Shown here: positions 1-12,854 of the stretch, piece by piece
Layout: every line of letters starts with the position of its first letter
How positions within the stretch are numbered: the first letter of the stretch is position 1
Assembly: GCA_964017065.1 (NCBI GenBank)
Contig: OZ024787.1
Location: 7,983,899-8,047,898 of the forward strand
Length of the DNA: 64,000 nucleotides
Direction: 5' to 3'
Origin: Haliclona indistincta
Lineage: Eukaryota > Porifera > Demospongiae > Haplosclerida > Chalinidae
Position numbers and translations under genes: made by a program
The notes under the pieces: model-generated
Seen by the model: only the letters and a program-made list of their open reading frames with translations
Databases searched by the model: none
What the model was told of the DNA's origin: nothing

Positions 1-870
1 AGCATATCCATGAGAGATGAAGCAGTTGCTGATATTAATTATCACTTTGCCTGGACCAAATAAATTTATTCCTAAATTGCCTCCATTGTATGCTCTGTTT
101 TGTGATAGTCTCAAATTGCTCAGGACCACTGTTGCCAAATCAAATCCAAATCCAGTCTCCAAAGCTAGTCCTCCACCTGATGTAATGGTGTTTTCATAGC
201 CACACTTAGTAATGTTGGAGTGTGATAGCTCTAGTGTGTAGTCTGTGTTGCTGTACTGCTGTGTTTTATATTCAATGCCTACTCCACTTGCACCACTATA
301 ATTCATTTTAGTATGATAGTAGGAGCAGTTGGTGATTATAACATTGTCACTGTTGCGAACAAATAGTCCATATCCTGTCATGTGTTGTATTGAGTTCTTG
401 AGAAAGATTAAACTTTGAACAATATCAAATATAAACACTGCAGCATGAACTCCTCCACAGTTGACTAGTGTAAGACCTTCAACAATGATATTATAAGAGG
501 TAACAAAGTAAAACCCTCCTATCCCGCTGGTGCAATTGATAATGACAGTAGACTGCATCACAGTCTCCTCAGCTCCTGCTAGCGGCCACTGACCTCGTCC
601 CTTCAGAGTCAGGTTGTGTACATTACTTACATGTATAATATCTCCTTTGTCAAAGCTGTGCTCTCCTTCCAAGAAGATAATAGTGGTGTCAGAGGTGAAG
701 TAGTAGTCCGGCTGGGAGATGTAGTAGGAGAGGTTGTGGCATATCTGGTTTGGAGAACATGACTGCTCATGGCTAGCTGCATCATCAGCTGTGACATAAT
801 AGACATCAGTGGTTGTGAAGGCAGTGAGAGGTACAGCCAACAACAGCAGTAAAACTAGTAACACAGCCAT
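1..870 (-). CDS. Receptor A: beta-helix ectodomain, N-terminal part only (cut by window start)
   Basis: The frame is open for 290 codons from the ATG at 870 to base 1, so the gene runs off the window. It opens with a hydrophobic signal peptide (MAVLLVLLLLLAVPLTAF), then the family's N-terminal block (DVYYVTADDAA, two Cys around residue 38-45) and beta-helix-like coils with many N-glycosylation sequons (HNLTLKG, NCSYYH, SNITKCG). The missing 3' part should hold the membrane domain seen in copies E, F and H. The ATG is chosen because every family member starts with the same signal peptide there. Its 5' flank is almost identical to that of gene F, pointing to a recent duplication. Function is unknown; a cell-surface recognition receptor is an inference from architecture. 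Confidence 0.85.
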   Translation of the reverse strand, partial: MAVLLVLLLLLAVPLTAFTTTDVYYVTADDAASHEQSCSPNQICHNLSYYISQPDYYFTSDTTIIFLEGEHSFDKGDIIHVSNVHNLTLKGRGQWPLAGAEETVMQSTVIINCTSGIGGFYFVTSYNIIVEGLTLVNCGGVHAAVFIFDIVQSLIFLKNSIQHMTGYGLFVRNSDNVIITNCSYYHTKMNYSGASGVGIEYKTQQYSNTDYTLELSHSNITKCGYENTITSGGGLALETGFGFDLATVVLSNLRLSQNRAYNGGNLGINLFGPGKVIINISNCFISHGYA

Positions 871-2909
871 CAACAGGATTTTGTTGCAACACAAATGTAT
901 CAACAGTCTCACTTGAGACCCCTTTATCAAGGTAGAAGCAGTACTGTAATCAGTCTCCTGTTATGTATTATTTTGTAAATCTCTGGACATGCATGGGCAG
1001 CTAGCTAGCTACATTAGTCATTTTTACATCATCTGTGCATGATTTATTTTTATATGGTCAGTGGGGTGAGGTGAACCTGACCATATTTGTCTAACCACTA
1101 AGATTATTAAGACTAAATACCACCTGTGGGGATTCCACTCCATCCTGACCAGTCCCGTAGTTAATCTTGTGGGCTAGACATTCTGGGGTTTCCACCCCGG
1201 ATTGTTTGGTTCACGAAACTATGGCAGACTGGTCATGATAATGGTAATGTGGGTGCAAGGGATGAAACAAATAGATCCACAGGTGCTGCAGCACTACCAG
1301 TATGCTGCATAAGTATTAGTTAAAGTAGTGTTGGAGGGGTGTATGAATGATAAAGCATGAGTTTTGATCCCGAGTGCTTTTTTCCATGTACCACTCTTTA
1401 ACTGATTTAGAGCACACCTCTCCTGGTTGAAAGTGATGTGATAGGCTATGTTAGTGCTATGTTGGGCTATGTAGCCCAATGAACAACAGTAGTAGAAAAG
1501 CAGCATTCATGATTTTTAGCTTTTGTGGAATGTGTGTGAACTGCTGTTTATATACACGCTAACTGGTGCTGTAACAATTGAAATGATCTAGCCACTACCT
1601 GAGCAGCCATTTGTAAATAAGGCTGTAGCAAAGCAGATTGTAGGCACCTGATTATTATACTTATTGATGAGATATGAGAAAGATGAAAAGGGAAATAAGT
1701 AAGCACCTAGCATAATAAGGTCACTCTACTATAATAACACATGATATCAGAAGAGAGGCAATCTTGATTTGGATATGATAACACTGAATGTGGACACATG
1801 TTGTTTTGTAAATACCACTCAGTTTGTGTTTGTGAGTAGTATACATGCATATTCAACAGGAATTATAGTGTTATGTAAACTAAGCCTACTAGCAACCATT
1901 CAGGTATAAGTCACAGCAATCAGCTCACTACTGAGCATGCTCAAAGAAGCAAAGTGGAATAAATGTTGACTGCTTTTGATGAAACTCAGCAAAGAGGGAA
2001 TTTTTAAAATAGTTAACGCCTAGAGATCAGCAAAGGTCAAATCTGAAATGTCTTCACATCTCAAATTGCTTAGCAACTATTATCTTACCAAGTTTTATGC
2101 TTCTATGTTAAAACCCCACATTCATGCACATTTAGCACATAATTTATCTGCCTGACTAATAAACACTGTTATCAAAGCAAACGGTACTGTAATCAGTCTC
2201 CTGTTACGTATTATTATTCAAATCTCTAGAAATGCATGTTTAACTAGCTACAAGTTTGATTTATCTCTAATAACTCAATTAGTGATTTTATATCATGTCA
2301 GTGGTATATATGTCAACAATGTCTAATTAACCATACTTGCCTAACCATTAAGATTATTATGACTATACTAATTAAGTACCGCGTGTAGGTATTCCCCTCC
2401 ATCCTGACCAGTCAAGTAGAGGGTTATGGTTTGTCTTGTAGGCCAGACATTCTTGGGTTTTCACCACGGAACGTCTGGTTCACGAAACTATGGCAGTCTA
2501 GTAATGTGGGTGCAAGGGATGAAACAAAATATGTCCACTGGTGCTGCAATGCTACCAGTATGCTACACTCACAAGTATTAGTAAAGTACTGTTGGAGGGG
2601 TGTATGAAAGACAAAGCATGAGATCACATCCAGAGTGCTTTGTCAGTGGCTGATGAACTGGCTTAATTGTAGGCTAATGACTGAGAGCCTGCATGAAGTC
2701 TTATACATGCAGCTACTGATGTAGGGATGCATGGTCTATCACACAGTCAATCGCGTTGTGTCAGTACCATTCCGTGTTACCTCTGTGTTGGTTTACATTG
2801 TGAGCAAGTGCAGATTTCTTGTCAATAATAATTAATTCATCATAAACTGTCATGTTATTTGAGTGTCACACATGCTATAGAACAAAGAAACTTATAGTGC
2901 TCAGAGAGA
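871..2909. other. A-B intergenic spacer, duplicated sequence without a gene
   Basis: No credible gene. Bases about 880-2100 are nearly identical to 27940-29270, upstream of gene F. The stretch about 2340-2640 repeats a spacer module found beside other array genes (near 1130-1370, 8210-8400, 18430-18800, 23210-23480 and 28190-28430). About 2715-2830 is a degraded relic of the Helitron 5' arm. Confidence 0.7.
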
Positions 2910-5900
2910 TTAAGTATTAAACAGTAGCGGTTCTCTTGCTAACAGCACTGGAGAGGAAGACTCAAGGTCTTCATGAAGATGAGGAAATTCCAGAACAAAC
3001 TGATGCTCTCCTCTACGTGAGCCATACACTATTGATGATGGGGATCCTAAATAAGATCTTTCCTCTTCATCCGCAACCTGCTGGGGCAACTGAATGTACT
3101 CTGGTCGTTCTTTAAATCCAAGCCTTCTCTTCATCCTTGTAAGATCAAAGTTCTGCCAGAAATGCATTACCATGATAATATGACAGACAATTAGTGACAG
3201 GCAAACAGACACAATCGTTGCTATTTGATAATCCAACTTAAGAAAGACTAAAAACAAACTACCAATGCTTAAAAGAATTATGTTGCAAACAAAGAATGCC
3301 TCAAGGGCTCTAAGATATTTGTCTTTGTACACACAGTCTGTCAAAGACCACAGAGGAAGAATACCAACAACAATGGCAGTGATAGAAGCACTGAAAATAG
3401 GTGAATTAAAGGAAGATGCCACAATGACAATCAATCGCGCCATCAGAGTTACTCCTGTCCAGAATCGATACTTGTCTTTGTAAGGTCCTCCATAAGCATC
3501 CAACAGTGGCTTGAACTTTGCCACAGGATTCCACCTGTGCTGTGGGATACACTTGTCACTGTATCTCTCCAGCAGAGGAGCACACAACACTAAAACAGGA
3601 TAAGCCAGTCCAATGATCAGGACACCACAGGAGAAGACTACCAGAATAAGGTGTTTACCACTGCCATACTCAATGTTCCCATCTACACTCCACACTGTCA
3701 GTATAATGTCATTGCATGGCAGCAGCTGAGACATGGAAAGAGCATTAGCGACTGTGAGTAGGATTTTAGTGTATGGAATAAAGACCAATGTAGCTAGAGC
3801 TGGGACAGTATGAGAGCCACACAACCTGCAAAGCCACACAGAGTAGCGACAACCCTCAATAATACCACTCATGAGCAGGAACAGGTAAGCTGGAAAGACA
3901 AACTGTAGCCATGTGTTCCAGTATCCATCCAGTCCATCAAACAAACATACTTCAATGCCCAGGTCAAGATTCAGCCATGAGATAAACTGACTCACTAATG
4001 GAACACTACCATTTGGGAAGAAGAAAGCTTAATTGATCTTCACAATATTCGCATAGAACAGTAGTCCATTGATAGTTCCGACAGAGACACTCAAGTTGAG
4101 GAACATCAACACAGCCACCAACACTATGCCAGCAATGGCAAATACTGGTAACAAGAAAAGATACCAGTTAGAGCAAGTACCACAGTGGTTGGATCCCAGC
4201 ATGATACTAAGATGAGACTGGCATTGTCCACAGAGTATACCTGTTCTATTGGCCACACACTGACGATCTGGTGCCATGATGTCAAATGAGACATTGGATC
4301 GATTGCAGTAGTCAAAAGGACAATCAGTAGTACCTGTTATTAGGGAGGCACGGTAGTGCCTCCCTATGTAGGGTTGAACGAGAAAACAAGATGGCGGCTA
4401 CATATTAGGGAGGCACGGTAGTGCCTCCCTATGTAGGGTTGAACGAGAAAACAAGATGGCGGCTACATACAATGTATTAGCGTTCAAACGCTGATATTTC
4501 GCCTGGTCATGAATTGTATACGTCAAAAGACACTTAAATATGCTCTCTGGCGTTGCCCCATCTTACAGTAGCAAGGAGATTGCTCGAAGTTGTTACTAAA
4601 GTGACGAACCTGGAAACGGTGAAAATCGTGTTTCGTCATCTTCGTTTTCTTCTTTCTTCTTTCTTTCTTTCTTTCTTTCTTCAGCGCGCCTAGCGCCTTT
4701 ACGCGAGCAATGCCGAGACCAAAACACCCACGAACAGTCGTGAAATTCTCCTGGCAGGTGCCTTTTGAACTTTGTTTTTAGCGAAACGGCGATAAAAATT
4801 CCGCGATTTCTCGATCGTGATCCATTGTCAGCTAAGTGTTAGACGCCATTGATGTGATTGCGCAATACGCACGTGACCAAGCAGTGGTTAGCGCACGTGA
4901 CCAAGCACTAGCTTGAGTATCGCCGCGCGCCTTATGGATCACGGAGAACACATACATGTACATGTATTTGTCTGGAGTCTTCGAAGAACGGTAAGCTCGT
5001 ATAGGATCACCATTCTGCGCTTGCCAGATAATTACAACCGCCGTACATGTCTACAAACAATTGTGGGCGGGGCTCGTATCCACTGCATGCATGTGTAGGC
5101 GAGCTGATATGTACAGCATAACAATTATTATTAGCTACAAGTTTAAAATTCTTAATAATAAAGAAAAGCCACCAACAACAGGAAAACTAAACCAATGGTG
5201 GAAACAAAGACAGCTCAGTTCGTGCATGATATTGAACTGCACTTCGCTGAAAAAGAAAAAAAGGACACAAACAAGAAAATTAAAAAGATTTCTATCGAAA
5301 TCAAAAGGATGTAGGGTTGTGAAATCTACCACTGGTCCACAATGTAAACTAACAAGGAACAAGCATGGAATGGTAACACGATTGACTTGCTAACAGACCA
5401 TAGATCCCTACATCAGTGGCTGTACATAAGATCAATATTTTGTCACAAGCTGAATGCACGTTAGGTGTCAGTCAACAGCAACTAGCTGAACTAGCTATAA
5501 CCAACCACAGCAGCCACTGATGTAGGGATCTATGGTCTGTTAGCAAGTCAATCGTGTTACCATTCCATGCTTGTTCCTTGTTAGTTTACATTGTGGACCA
5601 GTGGTAGATTTCACAACCCTACATCCTTTTGATTTCGATAGAAATCTTTTTAATTTTCTTGTACACTGAGTGTTGTTGATGTAGGCAAACCAACTGTTGC
5701 CTGATCTCAGAAACTTAAAAGGCTTGGCAGACAACTGACATTGGAAATTGCTCAACAAATGGCTACATTGACACTGCCCTAATATTTCTGTAAAGCCAAC
5801 TGGACACTCTAATATCTTCACTCCAATAGACACACCCCAGCCATGTAGTCCACCATCTACTCCGATATCAACCAGTGCTGTTGTCGAGGATGTGTTCTCT

Positions 5901-7954
5901 AGGAGAATGTGAAATTGGAAACAGTTGGTGGTCTGCTTTTGTCCATAGTATCGAATTGTCGCAGGTTGAGAATTGACCTTCACAACACCAGCACTTGTAC
6001 CTCCATAGTATCCTACTGTGGCTATTGATGTGTTGATCTCTAGTCCTGGATATGTTTGTGTCCTATCAGAGCAGTCTGGTAAGTTGGTGGTGGTGTTACA
6101 GAAGCAGACCATGATAGGGTCAGACGACATGGAAGAGAGTATGTCAGTGTTACTGAAATGAAGATGTTTCATGAGAGGAGAGTCCAAGTACCATGAGGTT
6201 TCATCAGGACTTCCTATATGTGGTATATATGAGCCATCATCATATCTGCAGCCCATCAGTATAGCACCATACATATCATTTCCTCCTTTTTGTGCTCTGT
6301 TTCCTGAAAAGATAACTAAACTAGAAGTATCATCAAAAGAAAATGTACACAAGGGAGTTCTATTCAATAACGGTTTCTTTACTAATATTGCTCCACCATG
6401 TTTATCAGCAGTGTTGTTGTACAACATCAATGTACCATTGACCATAATTTGAGATTCATTTTCCATTTTGATACCAGCTCCCTCTGTGTTCCTGTTGTTT
6501 TGTATCATATTGTGACCATTGAAGTATATCGGTCCAGTGTTTTTAATAATAGTGATTCCAGTCATGTTGTTGTGTGATATGGTTGAGTCTGAAATGTTAA
6601 CGATGTTCACAAAAGAATGTCTTTGTTCATTTCTATTATCGATTATGATGACTGAGTAATCTCCTGTGTTGTTTGTGAATGTACAGTTTGTGATTGATAT
6701 GTTGGTATCTTTTACATATAAGATTGCTTCTTTGCCATCACTTCTCTCAAACAGGCAATTCGTGAGTGCAACAGAAGAAACCTCAACTAGAAATCCTGCT
6801 ATTCTTTGCTTTCTGAGTCTTAAATTGGTCTTAATGATCTCTATAGTTGGACAGCAACCAGTGATCATCACTCCAATGTCTGAGCGTGTCTCTGTGTGTA
6901 TAATACTTGAGTTGATAAAAGAAAATCGTGAATTGGCTAAGGTGTTGCTCTGGAAATAATTTATCTCACTTACAAAAAAACCGTAATTTTCTACTAAGTG
7001 TGTGTTTTCAACTCTGATACTTGATTTAGTCCCAGCATCAATGTACATTGCACCACCAGACTTACTAGCATATCCATGAGAGATGAAGCAGTTGCTGATA
7101 TTAATCATCACTTTGCCTTTACCAGATAAGTATATTCCTAAATTGCCTCCATTGTAGCCTCTGTTTTGTGATAGTCTCAAATTGCTCAGGATCACTGTTG
7201 CTAAATCAATTCCTGATTCAGTCTCCAAAGATAGTCCTCCGCCTGATGTATACATGCCTGATGTAGTGTCGTTTTCATAGCCACACCTAGTAATGTTGGA
7301 GTGTGATAGCTCTAGTGTGTAGCCTGTGTTGCTGTACTGCTGAGTTCCATTATATTCAATGCCTACTCCACCTGCACTACTATAACTCATTTTAGTATGA
7401 TAGTAGGAGCAGTTGGTGATTATAACATTGTCACTGTTGCGAATAAATAGTCCACGTCCTGTCATGTGTTGTATTGAGTTCTTGAGAAAGAGTAAACTTT
7501 TAACACTATCAAATTGAAACACTGCAGCATGAACTCCTCCACAGTTGACTACTGTAAGACCTTCAACAGTGATATTATGAGAGGAGGTAAAGTAGAACAC
7601 TCCTCTCCCTCTGGTACAGTTGATAATGGCAGTAGACTGCATCACAGTCTCCTCGGCTCCTGCTAGCGGCCACTGACCTTGTCCCTTCAGAGTCAGGTTG
7701 TGTACATTACTGACTTTTACAATATCCTCTCTATCAAAGCTGTGTTCTCCTTCCAAGAATATAATGGTTGTATTAGAGGTAAAGTAGTGATCAGGCTGGG
7801 AGATGTAGTAGGAGAAGTTGTGGCATATCTGGTGTTGAGAACATGACTGCTCATGACTAGCTGGATCATCAGCTGTGACATAGTAGACATCAGTGGTTGT
7901 GAAGGCAGTGAGAGGTACAGCCAATAACAGCAGCAGCACTAGTAACACAGCCAT
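2910..7954 (-). pseudogene. Receptor B, split by a Helitron and carrying a nonsense codon
   Basis: Two family-type coding segments, 7954-5662 and 4339-2910, are separated by Helitron copy 1 (4340-5661). Joined, they total 3723 nt, a multiple of three. The 5' segment holds signal peptide, beta-helix region and juxtamembrane lead-in, and stops reading as receptor at ...YINNTQC. The 3' segment resumes at NCPFDYCNRS, continues through the Cys-rich motif and membrane helices, and ends at the family tail ...REPLLFNT. A second lesion is a TAA at 4029-4031, where other copies have GAA (Glu) just after VKIN. The uninterrupted frame from 7954 runs into the Helitron to a stop at 5540, so a transcript could still encode a soluble ectodomain. 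Membrane function is very likely lost. Confidence 0.88.
4340..5661 (-). mobile_element. Non-autonomous Helitron, copy 1 (inside receptor B)
   Basis: On the minus strand the element ends with a GGGAGGCAC/GTGCCTCCC hairpin followed by CTAA, then a T in the host. The flanks ...cctgtta and tacactg... join to the exact uninterrupted paralogue sequence (compare 25651 in gene F), so it inserted between A and T without target duplication, as Helitrons do. There is no transposase ORF. The 3' terminal 65 bp are duplicated in tandem (4340-4404 and 4405 onward). The other end carries a long inverted repeat, arms about 5270-5418 and 5510-5661. Confidence 0.82.
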
Positions 7955-8006
7955 CGACTGGATCTTCTTGCAACACAATTGTATCAACAGTCTCACTTGA
8001 GAGCTC

Positions 8007-8012
8007 TTTATA
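8007..8012 (-). promoter_or_regulatory. TATA box candidate of receptor B
   Basis: TATAAA on the minus strand lies 53 bp upstream of the ATG at 7954 in the context GTGCTTATAAAGAGCTC. The same motif sits at matching distance upstream of E and G. The position suits a short 5' UTR. Confidence 0.5.
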
Positions 8013-9024
8013 AGCACTACAGTACTGCATTCAGTTTCCTGTTATGCAAATCTTTAGACATACATGTAAAACTAGCTACAAGTTTAATTTATCTTTTACA
8101 TCATCTATGCATGATTTTTCTTTATAATATGGTCAGTGGTGTTATGTCTACAAAGTCTAATTTAACCATACTTTTCTAATCACTAAGATTGTTGTGACTA
8201 AACACTGCCTGTAGGTACTCCACTCCATCCTGACCAGTCAAGTAGTGGGTTATAGTTAGTATTGTGGGTCATTCTGGAGTTTCCCTCACAAAGCTGGTCA
8301 TAATAATGGGTTCAATGATAAAACAAAATAAATCCACAGGTGGTGCTGTATATGCTTAATGCTACTGGTATGCTAGTTAAGGTATGGCTGGAGTGGTAAA
8401 GCACGAGTGATTATCTTCCACACACCACTCCTACCATACATGTACTTTAACTGATTTAGAGCATACCTGGGTCAAAGATTGCTGATTGAAAGTGACACGA
8501 GCGGCCAATGAATGCCAAACCGTAACTTTTTATGTACAGGCGGCATCTTTGACCCACTTTAATATACTTTATGTGCTTTGTAGGCTTGATACTAACTTGA
8601 TTTTGAAAAGTAGCACATGGGAAAACATTCTGTGAGATTAAATTAAAGGTGCCGAAAAATAGGAGGCACCGAATCTTTAGAAGAAATACGGTAATAGATT
8701 ATCAATGAAGAAATCTGTCACTGGCCCAAGTACAATGTACAACAACAAGAAGGCAACGCAGAGTAACCCGATTGACTGTTAGTAGAATGTGATACTGAAG
8801 GTCTAGATTCTACATTCACTGTTCTTATAGAGTACTCAGACTGCCGTCATAATTATAATGAAAACTGTACCCAGGACGTACCTCGTGTTCAATGGTACTG
8901 AGTTCAACTTCAATGATGCACTTCGAAATTTAATACCAACTTGCAGTACTATTCACAATCAATGGGGACACATTTCTAGTACAAAGTGCATGCATGACAA
9001 GCAGTAAATGCTGGTCAGTAGCGG
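8013..9024. other. Spacer between receptor B and gene C
   Basis: No gene seen. About 8180-8400 is a diverged copy of the array's spacer module. About 8695-8830 is a diverged relic related to the Helitron 5' arm (the 'aaatctgtcactggcc' region) and is shared with 37660-37780 beside gene C'. Confidence 0.5.
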
Positions 9025-10866
9025 TTACAATGTATTTGCTTTCTGTCTGAAAGTAGTGGTTTTCTCAGTTTGTAGCAGTTCAGGTGGTTCTTCATAAGCC
9101 ATATTGTCATGCATTTCAATACCGCCACTGCCAACAATGTTGACAAAGCCATTTGAAGAAATTTCAACAACATCGTAATTATCATCGGTAACAGAAGAAG
9201 CAACTGATTCTTTTTTAGCAGGAACTGTATTCCTTTGTCTCTTCTTTGTCAATCTTTGTTGAAGCATCACCAATAGTAGAATAGCAGTCACAGCTGTCAG
9301 TAGAACCAATGGAACCATCACTATACTTCCTAGTACGATGAATTTTTCTTGTGAACCCGTTACTATAGTAGGTACTGGCACTGAAGATAGCAGGTATAGT
9401 AGGTAAAACATGTTGAAAAGCTTTATATACCTTGATTGGTTGATGTAGGGATGTTGTCAGTAGAATCAACCACTGATGTTGCAATGGAAGGCACTATTGT
9501 AGTGCTAGATAATGATGAATCAGCTGTTTCAGGAGAGGGTGAAGATAGCAAAGTGGATTGCAAATGAAGTAATTCCGATATTAGAATGCTTTTTGATGAA
9601 GAAAGACGAAAAGAAGTTTGTGGTAAAGGAACCAACGAGTTGATTATGATCATGGCAGAAGCAGGAATGGTCCTGGCGGAAGCGGGAATGGTCCTGGTGG
9701 AAGCAGGAATGGTCCTGGTAGAAGCAGGAGTGGTCCTGGTAGAAGCAGGAGTGGTCCTGGTAGAAGCAGGAGTGGTCCTGGTAGAAGCAGGAGTGGTCCT
9801 GGCTGAACCAGGAGTGGTCCTGGCGGAAGCAGGAGTGGTAGAGGTAGGAGCGGTCCTGGTAGAAGCAGGAGCGGTCCTGGTAGAGGTAGGAGCGGTCCTG
9901 GTAGAAATTACAGTTGAAGATTGGAAAAAGTTTGATAATGTGATAGAAATCGCTGTTGATGATGAAAGATGAGGTGAGTAGGATGATGTAGTAGGTGAAA
10001 CAATCATCAGTGAGGTTTGTGTCGTGGAATAAAGAAGCACATCAGATGAAAAAATGCTTTTTGTGGAAAATGTATGGGTTGAATTATATGGTACAGTAGG
10101 CAAGGAAGTCACTGATGAAAATGAAGCTGTCACAGTAGTGGTGGTTGCTGTTGGTGAAGGATGAGGTGTTGAAGATGTTGCAGTGGGCAAGTGAGTCTCA
10201 CAACTATTTTGATCAGCTGCATGCATGTAGAAATACATTGAAAAGTAATGATACAAATATATTTTGACTAACTGCAGAATTTCCATGAGACCATTGGTGT
10301 TATTCCATGCAGACTTTCCGTATTAGAACAAATTTCGAAAAATGTTCTTGCCATACTGCTTCGCCAGTAGTACACATCAACTTCATCTCAGGTGGTGGTA
10401 GCGTTGGAGTATTTTAGACCAGACATGCTGTCTGCTTCACTGGTTCTCAGAAGTATTCCAACGACACTGTTTTGTGTATTTTTAAAAGGTGGAACATTGA
10501 GTATGTTGCCAGATTGAATGCCACTGAATTGATGATGCACTTTATAACATTTACATGCACAGTCAACTGGTGTGAGAATTTGAAAGTGAATATCTGATGA
10601 AATACTTCCCTGCACAATAGCTTGCCACATCTTCACATATCCTCTTCCTATTCTCCATGCTGGAATCACCAGCTGAAGTTCTCCTTTGAAAATTTGTTTG
10701 GCTGTGTCCAATACCTGATCTTGTTCTTCATGATGTGGTCCGCTGCGAGCAAAACCTGAAAATAATGTCAAAATACGCCATGCATCATAGTATCGTAATA
10801 CTCACAAAGCTCATTGAGCAACAGTACGGAAACAATTTTGATAAGAATTGAAACTTGAACAGACAT
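9025..10866 (-). pseudogene. Gene C: mucin-like single-pass membrane protein, four exons, premature stop in exon 2
   Basis: Exons on the minus strand are 10866-10806 (signal peptide, MSVQVSILIKIVSVLLL), 10755-10273 (globular N-domain), 10216-9431 (Ser/Thr/Pro-rich, likely O-glycosylated stalk) and 9380-9025 (membrane helix around FIVLGSIVMVPLVLLTAV, basic stop-transfer, cytoplasmic tail with Tyr in NYDVV and NMAYEE). All introns are GT-AG and keep phase; the exon 2 donor is GTTAGT. A TGA at 10389-10387 interrupts exon 2, where C' has GGA; the frame then reopens as DEVDVYYW. So it is either a recent pseudogene, a null allele or a sequencing error. The family is unknown to me. C and C' lie inside the receptor array and share exon structure. 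Confidence 0.7.
9650..9910. repeat. Minisatellite in the Ser/Thr/Pro stalk of gene C
   Basis: A 15-24 bp unit ('gaagcaggagtggtcctggta' type) is repeated about a dozen times. On the minus strand it encodes repeats of the form TRTTPAS / TRTIPAS. Gene C' lacks the array and keeps about one unit near 39300-39330, so the stalk length changed by repeat expansion or loss. Confidence 0.8.
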
Positions 10867-12854
10867 TTTTTTTGTGGAGTGACAATCATGCGTATCGATT
10901 CTTTTATAATAAGCACTGCAACTGTGTGAACCACTCCACTTGTGTGTTGTTGTGACTATGTACCAACTATGTGATGTACATACTAGAAGGGCATGGTTAC
11001 TCCTCAGATCCAGACCCTAGTGTGTTAGGGTAAAACCTGTGACTGGCTTGTGCAATGGGTGTACCTGTAGTTCATTGTGTTGCTTTGTTGCTTAGTCTTG
11101 CTTCCTGGCATAGGTTCATGACTAGATAAAACCATTTTAATTACAATACTTATTAGTCTGCCAATACGTATTAGTCTACAGCCTATTTTGGTTTTAGTGT
11201 GTACGAATTATCTTAATGCAGGTATCAGTGATAGTACATTTTGTATTACAACTCATGAGTGATCATGCTAGCAATACAGTAGATCAACATTAGGTGCCTT
11301 ACTGATATCAGATCAAAGGTGACGCAAGTTACAGGGGAACCCATCTAATCCAGACACCGGTTTTGGATTTTGGCCTTATTCAAGAGGTGTCTTGATTTCA
11401 GGACGTATTTATATATCTACCAGCTGATGGTTTGCTTAAAGGAGCACTAAAACCTCAAAAGTGCATCAGGTATTCGAAAGGCATGTCTATGGCATGCCTG
11501 ATGCACTGGTGCTGATAAAGACATCACGGTAACTGAAATATCACCTCTTCCTTAAAATTAACTTAAGAGGGGCGCTTTTTATTATCACCGAGTCACAACA
11601 AGATAATTATGCTCCTAGTTTTGCCCATATCACAATGCAAGCCTGTAGCCAATCAACTGATCCACCCACCTTGCTTGAACTCTACTTTGTGAGTCACTTG
11701 ACTGACTCAATTACTAAGATAGACAAAGACATAACTCAATGAACATAAACTAGCACAATTTCCTCGGTGTTGGTCCACAAATTTCAATTCTGATCCCCTC
11801 CTTTCTGAACCTGCATAGCTATGGGACCACAATTATAGATCGTCCATAAATGGTGTAAAGATGACTGATGGAGTTTAGGGATATAGGTGGAATAAACCAG
11901 TAAGTACAGCAGTGTAGCCTTGTTTTCTGTGGCATTCAAAGTCATGAATGCACTGAATGTCTGCTTTATCCCGATTATGTGTTGAAAATTTGTGAGAGTT
12001 GTCTATAATTTAGTCATTATTGCAAGCGTACTCTGCACTGACATCCAAGCATGAACTGCATGAACTCTGATTCAGTACTGTCCACTATTCAATACTGGTA
12101 AAGAATGGATTAGTATTAACAACCACACTTAGCATCAAGCTGATACCGATGACTCTGAACGCAATCACATCTCCATTAATTAAATAGCATGCTCAGTGGG
12201 ATTTGTCTGCTCGGGCTTGACCCTCAGTGACTACTAGGAAAGAGGTTGGATGACATGACACACTTGGTATAGTTAAGAAAATTTTCAGTCTCTGTCATGA
12301 ACCAACACTCACTCATTATGTGTGTACAAAAAAGACAAACCATTTATGAGCTTGTAAACTGAGCCATAACTAAATGTGGCTCGTTCGATCATCTGTAGTG
12401 ATGGATCCAGAGTGGGCCTGGCAGGGCCTAGCCCAGGCACCCAATAATTCCCAACTGAGATTTAACAAGTGCAGCACTCTTACCATCTCAGATCTTTCTC
12501 TGTGTGCAATGAGCTTATGGTATCAAGTCAAGATGCTGTATCTTGCTTCAAGAGCACGCTCGACGTATCAAAACTAGATTTTTCATCACGTAAAATGCAT
12601 TAATTACAGCTAATAATATTAATTAGCAACAATTTTGTGCCGCCGTTTTGCTGCCCATATATGCTGTTTCTTTCTGGATCCGCTCCGGTTCGTCTGCATT
12701 TCAACAGCGTGCGTTAGTATAGTAAAACAAATACTTGCTCATTCAAGAACAAATCCCTTGCAGGCTTTACACAATTCATCTAGTAAACACATTATTTAAG
12801 ACTGAGTTAAACCATGAGTATAATTATTTCAAAGGACATGTACATGTATAATAA
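10867..12854. other. Spacer upstream of gene C, duplicated at 46176-47200
   Basis: About 10876-11870 aligns closely with 46179-47190, the sequence that lay upstream of C' before the CACTA element inserted. It should contain the C promoter, but I see no clear TATA or other element. No gene supported from 11900 to 12854. Confidence 0.55.

Noticed and set aside
7955..8017. Upstream start for receptor B at 8017
   Set aside because: It is a GTG and lies upstream of the probable TATA box; the conserved signal peptide begins at the ATG at 7954.
9586..9972. Plus-strand ORF with VLVEAGV repeats
   Set aside because: It is the antisense reading of the minisatellite in the mucin stalk of gene C; the minus-strand frame has matching exons and a paralogue.
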